From: an uncultured Lachnospiraceae bacterium
GTDB taxonomy: Bacteria > Bacillota > Clostridia > Lachnospirales > Lachnospiraceae
Assembly (NCBI GenBank): GCA_910586205.1
Contig: CAJUGD010000060.1
Span: 1-8,595 of the forward strand
Direction of reading: 5' to 3'
Length of the DNA: 8,595 bases
In this document: in pieces, positions 1 to 5,567 of the stretch
How the letters are laid out: each line of letters opens with the position of its first letter
Position numbering within the stretch: position 1 is the first letter of the stretch
Program-made: the position numbers and the translations under genes
Notes under the pieces: model-generated
Database searches by the model: none
What the model saw: only the letters and a program-made list of their open reading frames with translations
What the model was told of the DNA's origin: nothing

Positions 1-35
1 AAGAGATTGAGTTTGTATTTTATTTTTCAAAGGTC

Positions 36-46
36 AAAAAGTTGTA
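36..46 (-). repeat. Third copy of the TACAACTTTTT element
   Basis: An 11-base element reading TACAACTTTTT on the minus strand (AAAAAGTTGTA on the plus strand). It is the same word as in the two copies near 178 and 201, but in the opposite orientation. It lies about 90 bases downstream of the start point predicted for the leftward promoter at 142-170, so it would fall in the 5' leader of the off-window gene. A second operator half is one reading. Chance in an AT-rich leader cannot be excluded. Confidence 0.35.
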
Positions 47-68
47 AACTGGTGTAAAATATTCTAAA

Positions 69-104
69 ATAAAAGAAAATTCTGTATTAAAAGAAGATTC
101 TGTA
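69..104. repeat. 18-bp direct repeat, two tandem units
   Basis: Two adjacent 18-base units (69-86 and 87-104) share the core AAAAGAARATTCTGTA and differ at two positions. They sit in the presumed leader of the leftward transcript starting near 135. Nothing in the window shows a function. A local slippage duplication or a protein-binding direct repeat are both possible. Confidence 0.5.
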
Positions 105-141
105 CCGGCTCTTTATCACTGCAACACTTTAGCTTACAGCA

Positions 142-170
142 ATTATATACGCAGCAACCGGAAATGTCAA
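142..170 (-). promoter_or_regulatory. Strong sigma-A-type promoter reading leftward out of the window
   Basis: On the minus strand, a -35 box TTGACA (165-170) and a -10 box TATAAT (142-147) are separated by exactly 17 bases, a perfect consensus. Transcription would start near 135 and run left. No start codon with a ribosome binding site follows in the window, so the gene served must lie beyond position 1, with a leader of more than 130 bases. Two TACAACTTTTT repeats lie directly upstream of the -35 box, which suggests regulation. Confidence 0.8.
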
Positions 171-176
171 TTCTTT

Positions 177-217
177 TTACAACTTTTTATTTGTTTGTTC
201 TACAACTTTTTAGTTGT
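177..217. promoter_or_regulatory. Paired TACAACTTTTT operator-like repeats upstream of the -35 box
   Basis: TACAACTTTTT occurs at 178-188 and again at 201-211, a 23-base step (about two helical turns). The second copy extends into a perfect inverted repeat, ACAACT-TTTT-AGTTGT (202-217); the first extends into an imperfect one. The position just upstream of a consensus promoter fits an activator or repressor site. The binding protein is unknown. Confidence 0.5.
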
Positions 218-244
218 GGCTTGTGATTTAAAACCTCCTGAATC

Positions 245-589
245 TCATTTTTTCTTGGTTTTTCCAGCCTTTTTCGGCGTTTTTGGCTTTGGATTCGGAA
301 GCTCTCTGCAGGTAGCTGTCACCAATTTGGTCAGCATAGCCTGATCCTCCACATCTTCAATGAGAAAATAATTTTTCGCGCCCTCATAAGGCGGAGCCTC
401 CGACAGCTCAGGATAAGACTTTTTGACATTTTCCGTAATTTTGACAAAAAGCTGGTCTTTACAGACCACGGCAAAGATCTTTCCATCACAATACAGTCCG
501 TATTCCCCGAACATTTTCTTATAGGTAATGGTTCCTGCGTCCCTTAGCTGATCTGCCACATACTCTACAAACTCAATCTTAGATGCCAT
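245..589 (-). CDS. TfoX/Sxy N-terminal-domain family protein
   Basis: A 114-residue protein resembling the stand-alone TfoX N-terminal domain. The family signature is visible near the N-terminus: a YVADQLRDAG helix, then YKKMFGEYGLYCDGKIFA with the conserved MFGxxG(L/V)Y block at about residues 25-33, and a later PPYEGAKNYFLIED segment. The tail is very lysine- and proline-rich (about 18 residues), consistent with a flexible, nucleic-acid-friendly extension. The start is ATG at 589, preceded by AGGAGG about 7 bases upstream; an open frame continues upstream to a GTG at 613 but lacks such a site. Full Sxy/TfoX proteins regulate competence in Proteobacteria. The single-domain Firmicute versions have no established role, so none is assigned. 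The GyrI-like gene lies 103 bases upstream on the same strand. No clear terminator follows. Confidence 0.88.
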   Translation of the reverse strand: MASKIEFVEYVADQLRDAGTITYKKMFGEYGLYCDGKIFAVVCKDQLFVKITENVKKSYPELSEAPPYEGAKNYFLIEDVEDQAMLTKLVTATCRELPNPKPKTPKKAGKTKKK

Positions 590-692
590 CGCGCTCCTCC
601 TCGGTTCTTTCACTTCTCCTTTTGCTGTGCTTCATTTCCGGTTCTTCCCTGGATGGTATTTATCTTTCGGATTCCCCCGACATCCTCCCCCA

Positions 693-1148
693 TCAGTCCT
701 TCAGCCCCACATAAATGTGGATCTCTGTGTCCTCCATCTGGTCGTCCTGGTATTCTTCAAAGTCACACACAAAGCTTCTGGGCAAATCCATCTGCCAGAT
801 TTCCTGCCAGGCTGCGGCAACTGCTTTTACCATATCGCCGCGAACAATAAATCTTGCATACCGTCCTTCCGGAATCCGGAAAACCTCATATTCACTCTGT
901 TCTGAATCTTTTGTAATCTCACAAGCTGCGGCTGCCGTATATTCCATTCTTTCATCCCCTGCATAATCCAGGTAAAGCCCAAGAGCCTTTTCATTTATCT
1001 TGCCGGGAATGGATTCATAGATTCCCTCCTGAAAAAGCCGGATCCACAATCCTTCGATTTTTTCTCCCATATCCGGATCCCCATTACTTGTCCGCACGGA
1101 TACTCCCACTGCTGTTTTTTCCTTTAATGTTATAACCTCATAGTCCAT
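693..1148 (-). CDS. GyrI-like small-molecule-binding (effector-binding) domain protein
   Basis: A 151-residue protein consisting of one AraC effector-binding/GyrI-like domain without a DNA-binding domain. Evidence is the opening strand MDYEVITLKEKTAVGVSVRT, a central LGLYLDYAGD segment, the IPEGRYARFIVRG strand typical of the SHS2 half-domains, and the closing EIHIYVGLK that ends most members. Such proteins bind small hydrophobic or cationic ligands; stand-alone forms are often linked to drug or xenobiotic sensing or hydrolysis. The start is placed at the ATG at 1148 because the family begins with M-(N/D)-YE. An in-frame ATG at 1160 directly abuts the only good ribosome binding site (AGAAAGG), so initiation there, adding MDGN, is possible. 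It lies downstream of the WYL regulator, separated by a tandem repeat. Confidence 0.85.
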   Translation of the reverse strand: MDYEVITLKEKTAVGVSVRTSNGDPDMGEKIEGLWIRLFQEGIYESIPGKINEKALGLYLDYAGDERMEYTAAAACEITKDSEQSEYEVFRIPEGRYARFIVRGDMVKAVAAAWQEIWQMDLPRSFVCDFEEYQDDQMEDTEIHIYVGLKD

Positions 1149-1183
1149 ATTCCCGTCCATCCTTTCTCAATTTTACTATCGTT

Positions 1184-1312
1184 CTGATTCATGATGCAGG
1201 TCTGACTCATGCCGCACGTCTGATTCGTGTTCCAGGCCTGACTCATGCCGCACGTCTGACTCATGTCTCAGGTCTGACTCATGCCGCACGTCTGACTCAT
1301 GATGCTTCAGGT
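1184..1312. repeat. 18-bp tandem repeat (minisatellite) with 36-bp higher-order period
   Basis: Seven units beginning CTGAYTCRTG follow one another at 1184, 1202, 1220, 1238, 1256, 1274 and 1292. The first six are exactly 18 bases; the last is 21. Units alternate: the even ones (1202, 1238, 1274) are identical and end CCGCACGT, while the odd ones vary (ends ATGCAGGT, TTCCAGGC, TCTCAGGT). The array is thus built of 36-base dimers. Unit length is a multiple of three, and the minus-strand frame reads as hexapeptides such as HESDVR, HESDLR and HESGLE, ending at a TAG at 1176-1178. This frame matches that of the upstream WYL gene. Confidence 0.9.
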
Positions 1313-1338
1313 GACGGTTCTATTCTATCAGGTTCAAT

Positions 1339-1356
1339 ATGACATCTGTATGTCAT
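1339..1356. other. Inverted repeat over the WYL gene stop codon
   Basis: ATGACAT and ATGTCAT form a perfect 7-bp inverted repeat with a CTGT loop, overlapping the TGA stop at 1353-1355. There is no T-tract on either side, so it is not a standard terminator. A protein-binding palindrome or mRNA 3' structure is possible. Confidence 0.35.
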
Positions 1357-2261
1357 GATTCCAAATATTTTTCCCATATTCCTTTTGCATATCGGATCAT
1401 ATCCTCACGAAGCTCTGCCGGCTCTAAAAGCTCTGCATTCCGGCCAAAAGAAGCAATCCAGCACACAATGGCATCCTTATCCGCAAATCTTCCGGTAAAT
1501 AACAGGCTTTTGTCTGGCTGTTCCACAAAGCTGTCAATCCCATACTCCTCCACAAGCCGCCATTTGCAGGATGGATGAATCCTGACCTTCACCTGATATG
1601 CTCCTGGAAAAATCCGCTCCGGCGACAAATCCGGACGGGAAACCGGACGTTTTTGAAAATGCTCCCCTGTCTTTAAATCTGTCATACGGTTCAGCTTAAA
1701 CAGACGGAAATCCTTCCGTGTGACACACCATCCCCACAGATACCAGCTTGACCATTGGAAAATCAGATCATAGGGCTCTACGCTCCTCTCTGTCTCTCCC
1801 TTTGGGCCATAGTAGAGAAAAGAAAGCAAATGTTCCGAGAGAATTGCGCAGTGAATCTGTTCGATCTTTGGAGGCAGGGACTCTTTATGCCAGGAAGAAA
1901 GATCAATCAAAATGTGTGAGTCCCCAGCCAAAATCTTGGACGCACCGACTGACAGCTTTTCCATCAGCATAGCATAACGGCTTGTCTGGCTGATACTGTC
2001 CAGACTATAAAGTCCCGCCAGTATAGCCTGCAGCTCCGAAGCATTTAAAAGCGTCCGATCCAGCTTATATCCCTCCATAATCGAGATCCCGCCGCCTGTC
2101 CCCTGCTTTGTCACCAGAGGAATCCCTGCCATACACAGCGCTTCTATATCACGATTAATGGTGCGGCGGGAAACCTCGAATTTCTCTGCCAAATAAGAGG
2201 CCGTTACCTTTTCCTGCTGTAAAAGAATGGAAAGAATGCCTATCATCCGGTCAATCTTCAT
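1353..2261 (-). CDS. YafY/DeoR-type HTH transcriptional regulator with WYL domain
   Basis: A 302-residue cytoplasmic DNA-binding regulator. Residues about 5-58 form a winged helix-turn-helix (LAEKFEVSRRTINRDIEALC recognition region, then a GGGISI wing at 57-61). Residues about 130-200 are the WYL domain, with a literal WYL at 173-175 (SSWYLWGWC) and the following LFKLNRM strand. Residues about 222-297 are the WCX C-terminal extension. WYL domains are thought to sense nucleic acids or small ligands, and this architecture is typical of YafY-like regulators of stress, metabolism or defence genes. Start ATG at 2261, with AAAGGAG 8 bases upstream. Length is normal for the family. It is followed, 204 bases on, by a GyrI-like gene and then TfoX, a plausible regulated cluster. 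Past its TGA the frame meets a second stop at 1320-1322 and then runs through the hexapeptide repeat. Confidence 0.93.
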   Translation of the reverse strand: MKIDRMIGILSILLQQEKVTASYLAEKFEVSRRTINRDIEALCMAGIPLVTKQGTGGGISIMEGYKLDRTLLNASELQAILAGLYSLDSISQTSRYAMLMEKLSVGASKILAGDSHILIDLSSWHKESLPPKIEQIHCAILSEHLLSFLYYGPKGETERSVEPYDLIFQWSSWYLWGWCVTRKDFRLFKLNRMTDLKTGEHFQKRPVSRPDLSPERIFPGAYQVKVRIHPSCKWRLVEEYGIDSFVEQPDKSLLFTGRFADKDAIVCWIASFGRNAELLEPAELREDMIRYAKGIWEKYLES

Positions 2262-2317
2262 AGGGCGGCTCCTTTACTGATTTTCTTTAATACAATTTCT
2301 CTGAAACAGCAATATAC

Positions 2318-2668
2318 CTATACTGTATATCCATACCCAAACAGCTTAATAAAGTCATTCCACCCTAAAATGAAAATTCCTGCTGCAAATAATACGGCAA
2401 ATGCCAACAAGGGCAGCCATACAAAAGACTTCTTTTTACAATAGCCTTTTTTACATAAGGAAATGGTCACGGGCAGAATGGCAAGAAGCCACATCACAAG
2501 CAGCACGACTCCCAAAAACACAGCAATATCAGCTTCAGATCCCATGTCATACCCATATCCCTTGCCGTGCCCGGTAATATTCATGTATATGCAGCCAATC
2601 CAGAGCGGCGAGGAAAGGCTTATAAGCAAAAACCATATGATTGAACTGATTGTTTTCAGTATTTTCAT
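2318..2668 (-). CDS. Small three-helix membrane protein of unknown function
   Basis: A 116-residue protein I do not recognise. Three hydrophobic stretches are visible: about residues 9-30 (IIWFLLISLSSPLWIGCIYM), 48-71 (IAVFLGVVLLVMWLLAILPV) and 81-103 (SFVWLPLLAFAVLFAAGIFI). A lysine-rich loop (CKKGYCKKK) between the second and third suggests that loop is cytoplasmic. A Gly/Tyr-rich loop (GHGKGYGYDMG) lies between helices one and two, and the C-terminus repeats this flavour (FGYGYTV). The first helix could act as a signal anchor. The start ATG at 2668 is preceded by AAGGGAG at about 7 bases. It is 57 bases upstream of the WYL regulator on the same strand, so co-transcription is plausible. Lachnospiraceae carry many such short membrane proteins; no function is proposed. 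Confidence 0.75.
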   Translation of the reverse strand: MKILKTISSIIWFLLISLSSPLWIGCIYMNITGHGKGYGYDMGSEADIAVFLGVVLLVMWLLAILPVTISLCKKGYCKKKSFVWLPLLAFAVLFAAGIFILGWNDFIKLFGYGYTV

Positions 2669-2757
2669 TACCCATCTCCCTTTTCGAAAAAGTGTTCTTG
2701 CTGCTTAAAATTCAAAATATAGTGCACATATTTACATATGATTCCTGAGATATCTTC

Positions 2758-3363
2758 TCAAAATAAACAAAGCTGCTCATAATTGGTTTTACGTTCCAAA
2801 AGGCACGGCATTTTCTGCAGCATTCCTTTCGCCTGTTCATCATTTAAAATCCACGGGACAATCTCCTCCCGCTCAAGAATCAAAGGCATACGATCATGTA
2901 CCATTTTTATAGAATCATTGGCTCTGGTGGTGAGAATTACAAAATGGACGCCATCCCCATACTGCCTGCAGAATCCTGCCATAAACAAAACCGGTTGATC
3001 CTTTCTGTAAAATGTGTTTTTTTCCTTTCTGTAATTCCATTCATAAAACCAGGCAGCCGGTACCACGATCCGCCTATGAAGAACACTGTCACGAAAAAGA
3101 GGTTTTTCCAAGACAGATTCCGATCTGGCATTAAAAATTACCTGTTTTCCCTGAAATCCAGGAAAACCCCAATGCTGCCAGCTACAGCATACAGAGCCGT
3201 CCTTCCCTGCCAAAACCGGGGCTTCCTTATCAGGATGGATATCTCCTGTCTCTATCCTCTGCACTGTAACCATGGAATCCTTCCTCTGTCTCTCTTGAAT
3301 CTGTCCTATTATCTTTTCCATTTCCCTGGCCACATGATCATCTATATAATATCTGCCGCACAT
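2758..3363 (-). CDS. SOS-response-associated peptidase (SRAP, HMCES/YedK family)
   Basis: A 201-residue SRAP protein. Family members use the Cys exposed after removal of Met1 to form a thiazolidine crosslink with abasic sites in single-stranded DNA, shielding them at replication forks. Key elements are all visible: N-terminal MCGRYY (Cys2 nucleophile), FNARSES with Asn78, the AAWFYEWN block with Glu108, and KMVHDRMPLIL with His156, matching the Cys/Asn/Glu/His active site of E. coli YedK. SWQHWGFPGF (about 61-70) corresponds to the usual mRWGLIP strand. The start is fixed by chemistry and by an AGGAGG 5-6 bases before the ATG at 3363; the open frame continues 23 codons upstream, but starting there would bury the catalytic Cys. 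I saw no clear LexA box upstream. It ends 89 bases before the small membrane protein. Confidence 0.95.
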   Translation of the reverse strand: MCGRYYIDDHVAREMEKIIGQIQERQRKDSMVTVQRIETGDIHPDKEAPVLAGKDGSVCCSWQHWGFPGFQGKQVIFNARSESVLEKPLFRDSVLHRRIVVPAAWFYEWNYRKEKNTFYRKDQPVLFMAGFCRQYGDGVHFVILTTRANDSIKMVHDRMPLILEREEIVPWILNDEQAKGMLQKMPCLLERKTNYEQLCLF

Positions 3364-3437
3364 ATTTACCTCCTGAAAGTTCTGCATTTCTTTGCTGTGA
3401 AAGTCTCGAATCCTTGCTGTAGGTCTGCGCACTTGCT

Positions 3438-3455
3438 GCGCTGTCCGTACAGCGC
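3438..3455. other. Short perfect hairpin between flavodoxin and SRAP genes
   Basis: GCGCTGT and ACAGCGC form a 7-bp stem with a CCGT loop (plus-strand reading). On the minus strand, where transcripts run here, no T-tract follows, so intrinsic termination after the flavodoxin gene is not supported. It could be a leader structure for the SRAP mRNA or a dyad operator. Confidence 0.3.
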
Positions 3456-3516
3456 CAAAATACCTGTTTTTTGACCTTTTGTGTGCATCCGCCGGAGGCT
3501 CACAGTAACCACTCTT

Positions 3517-4011
3517 TCATTTATGGTGGTGCGGCGAAAACGTGGCATGAGGGGTTCCGTGAAAGTGCCGCGAAATCTCCCTCACAAATTTCCTTGCCTT
3601 TTCCTTATCCCACTCATTGGGATGGTTCTTCGCAATTCCGCCGATCTTGCCAAAGGACCCGAAGGTATCATATCCCCGGCACTGAAAGTTGCCAAGATAA
3701 CAGACTCCCTTTTCCTGAAGCTTCCGGGCTGCTCCTTTTGCATAATTACAATAGCCCACCCCACAGGTAGTGACAGTAAATACCTTCTGATTTTTTGAAA
3801 ATTCCCGGTCCTCAATTAATTTCATGATTTCTTCATGCATCGAGTGGAAAAACACGCCGGATGCTAAACCTATCACATTGTAGGCAGACAAATCAATCTC
3901 TTTATTCTTGGTAATATCCACCAAATCTGCGCCTAATTCCTGTGCCATGGCCTCCGCAATCTTTTTGGTATTTCCATGATGCACCGATGCATATACAAGA
4001 ATTGCCTTCAT
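3517..4011 (-). CDS. Flavodoxin family protein
   Basis: A 164-residue flavodoxin-fold protein, expected to bind FMN and act as a soluble electron carrier or quinone/protoporphyrinogen-type reductase. It opens with the classical first strand and phosphate loop, MKAILVYASVHHGNTKKIAEAM (HGNT at about residues 11-14). The second strand is VIGLASGVFFHSMHEEI, contributing to the isoalloxazine site, followed by KVFTVTTCGVGYCN and a CRGYDTFGSFG loop. The start is the ATG at 4011, with AAAGG and a G-rich stretch just upstream; an in-frame ATG at 4038 has no ribosome binding site and lies in sequence related to a mobile-element end. The last 20 residues are rich in histidine (HFHGTPHATFSPHHHK), which is unusual and might bind metal. 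A possible promoter lies at 4039-4067. Confidence 0.9.
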   Translation of the reverse strand: MKAILVYASVHHGNTKKIAEAMAQELGADLVDITKNKEIDLSAYNVIGLASGVFFHSMHEEIMKLIEDREFSKNQKVFTVTTCGVGYCNYAKGAARKLQEKGVCYLGNFQCRGYDTFGSFGKIGGIAKNHPNEWDKEKARKFVREISRHFHGTPHATFSPHHHK

Positions 4012-4026
4012 ACCCCTTTTCCTTTC

Positions 4027-4048
4027 ATTTTCAGACACACTCTAGTGT
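4027..4048. mobile_element. Solitary fossil end of the MITE-1 type element
   Basis: ATTTTCAGACACACTCTAG (4027-4045) matches the right terminal inverted repeat of the element at 6961-7126 with a single mismatch, and the next three bases (TGT) also agree, giving 21 of 22 identical. No matching left end was found on the left side within this window, so this is a relic of a terminal repeat rather than a whole element. It lies immediately upstream of the flavodoxin gene. Confidence 0.55.
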
Positions 4049-4067
4049 ACTGTGGCAGTATGGTCAA
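4039..4067 (-). promoter_or_regulatory. Possible flavodoxin promoter using the mobile-element end as -10 box
   Basis: On the minus strand TTGACC (4062-4067, 5 of 6 to consensus) is followed after 17 bases by TAGAGT (4039-4044, 4 of 6). The -10 hexamer lies inside the fossil element end, while the -35 lies in the gap after the ketopantoate-reductase-like gene. The start point would be near 4032, about 20 bases before the flavodoxin ATG. Purely sequence-based. Confidence 0.35.
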
Positions 4068-4071
4068 TCCG

Positions 4072-5097
4072 TCAATACCCCAGACTGGCATACTCCTTCT
4101 CCATCCCGCAAATCCGCTCATACAGCCAGTCATTAACCGGCACCTTCAGGCCATGTCTGGCCGCCAGCTTTCTCACTGTCCCGGAAAACATCTCCACCTC
4201 TGACAACCGGTGGGCCAGCCCGTCCTGCCGCATGGAAGGCATCCCCTCTGGTGACAGGGTTTTCAAAAGCTCAATGTACTCTTCCATATCCTTTTCTGTA
4301 AGCGCCACTCCTTCTGCATTGGCCAGAGATATTACCTCCCTCATTGCTCCGGTCATGGTGTCATAGGCATTTCCTGCTTTTAACGCGCCGCCATAGTTGG
4401 TCTCATAGGCCATGCAGGTCTGATTGACCCCCACATTCAGCATAAATTTCCCCCACAGGCGATACCGGATATCCGGCTCCGTCACATAAGGAATCCCGGC
4501 CCGGCCAAGAAAATCCTCCAGAGCCTTAAGGCGCTTTTTCTGGCTTATACCCGGCTTCTTTTCAGGCTGTCCAAGTGCCATATTCTCTCCTGACTGTTTC
4601 AAACCCGGCTCTCCCTCTGAATTGTTTTCACCGTCTTCCTTTCCTCCCAATATTCCAATCCGCAGCTCACCAAACCGGGAATAGCTGAGAGCTGCGCCAA
4701 ATTTGACTGCATCCATTCCCTGCGCAATGCAGCAGATCACCTTTTCTCTGCCAAAGCACTCCCCAATGATCTCCTCACTGCTGATTCCATTCAGCACGGA
4801 GATAATCGTGGTTTCCGAACCCACACAAGGCGCCATCATGTCCAGAGCTGCCGAAAGCCCTGTTCCCTTTACTGCCACAATCACCAGGTCTACTGGTTTC
4901 ATTTCCTTTGCACTGCAGATGGTGAAATCCCTGGAATGTCCGTTTACTGCAAAATCCATCTGCTGGTAGCGTCTGGTTCTCTCCTCATCTGCCACAAAGC
5001 AGACTGCCTCTGCTCCCAGCTTTTTTCCAATCCTCTCCCCGTACATCATCCCCAGGGCTCCCATTCCCACGATTGCTGCCTGTGTCCACTGCTTCAT
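4072..5097 (-). CDS. Ketopantoate reductase (PanE/ApbA) family oxidoreductase with an internal insert
   Basis: A 341-residue NAD(P)-dependent reductase related to 2-dehydropantoate 2-reductase, which in pantothenate/CoA synthesis reduces ketopantoate to pantoate. The N-terminal Rossmann fold begins AAIVGMGALG (GxGxxG at 11-16), with the second strand VIVAVKGTG and the LNG at 102-104. The C-terminal helical domain has LWGKFMLNVGVNQTCMA, with the probable catalytic Lys217, then SMRQD (288-292) and a glutamate near 300 matching the substrate-binding Glu of PanE. Family members are about 290-320 residues; the excess is a charged, Gly/Glu/Gln-rich insert at about 152-188 between the domains. Whether it makes pantoate or acts on another 2-oxo acid cannot be told. 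The start ATG at 5097 has AAGGAG about 11 bases upstream, a slightly long spacing. It ends 60 bases before the flavodoxin start. Confidence 0.9.
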   Translation of the reverse strand: MKQWTQAAIVGMGALGMMYGERIGKKLGAEAVCFVADEERTRRYQQMDFAVNGHSRDFTICSAKEMKPVDLVIVAVKGTGLSAALDMMAPCVGSETTIISVLNGISSEEIIGECFGREKVICCIAQGMDAVKFGAALSYSRFGELRIGILGGKEDGENNSEGEPGLKQSGENMALGQPEKKPGISQKKRLKALEDFLGRAGIPYVTEPDIRYRLWGKFMLNVGVNQTCMAYETNYGGALKAGNAYDTMTGAMREVISLANAEGVALTEKDMEEYIELLKTLSPEGMPSMRQDGLAHRLSEVEMFSGTVRKLAARHGLKVPVNDWLYERICGMEKEYASLGY

Positions 5098-5190
5098 ATT
5101 TTTCCGTTCTCCTTTTTCTGCTTCTCTTGGTTCTTTGCTGGCTTTTGATGGTTCTTTTTGCCGTTCTCTGTTCCTTCTTAGCTTCCCTTC

Positions 5191-5490
5191 TCAGGGCTCA
5201 CTGTTCCTCAGCTCCAAATCTGCAAAAAACATCTCGTAGAAATCATCCTCACCCTTTAACACCGGAGAATTTTCCCCGCCTCCATTGGTGCTGCGCTTAA
5301 TAGCAGCATAAAATTCCTCCCCGGCATCAATCAAATCCATCTCATAGATCTCGTATCCCAGCTCCTGACATTTTTCGCAAAAAGCAGCCAGCGGATTGGT
5401 CTGCTTTCTGGTTTCCAAAAATGCCTCATAAAGCTTAGGATCCTTTCCTGCCTGGTCCTTTATCTCATCTAACTGTTCTCCGATATTCAT
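5191..5490 (-). CDS. Small Nif11-like protein with glycine triplet
   Basis: A 99-residue acidic protein. Residues about 1-50 resemble a Nif11 leader-like domain: an N-terminal helix (IGEQLDEIKDQAGKDP), KLYEAFLETRKQTNPLAAFCEKCQELGYEI and YEMDLIDAGE, matching the family pattern of DPxL..., a helix, then A...LGYxI...DL. A short linker ends in RSTNGGGENSPVL (GGG at about 75-77), reminiscent of the double-glycine cleavage site of Nif11-derived precursor peptides. The remainder (EDDFYEMFFADLELRNSEP) has no Cys, Ser or Thr cluster typical of a modified core. The start is ATG at 5490, with GGAGG 5 bases before it; the ATG at 5514 lacks a site. No peptide-modifying enzyme, peptidase or ABC exporter is in the window, so a natural-product role is unsupported; an ordinary small conserved protein is at least as likely. 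Confidence 0.7.
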   Translation of the reverse strand: MNIGEQLDEIKDQAGKDPKLYEAFLETRKQTNPLAAFCEKCQELGYEIYEMDLIDAGEEFYAAIKRSTNGGGENSPVLKGEDDFYEMFFADLELRNSEP

Positions 5491-5567
5491 TCCAACCTCC
5501 CACCTGTTTTCCAATGCACTTTTTCCACAGAATCTGCCATTTTATCAAGAATCCAATGACTTTCTAA

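Noticed and set aside
234..240. Orphan CAGGAGG ribosome-binding-like sequence on the minus strand after the TfoX-domain gene
   Set aside because: No ATG, GTG or TTG follows at a usable distance, so no gene can be assigned; it may be a leftover of a deleted downstream gene.
1184..1312. CRISPR-like array
   Set aside because: Units are contiguous 18-mers with no spacers between repeats and no cas genes nearby; it is a tandem minisatellite.
2896..3474. 192-residue plus-strand open frame
   Set aside because: It is antisense to the SRAP gene, whose active-site residues and ribosome binding site fix the true strand.
3364..3520. LexA-type operator upstream of the SRAP gene
   Set aside because: I looked for GAAC-N4-GTTC or a close variant before the start and found none convincing.
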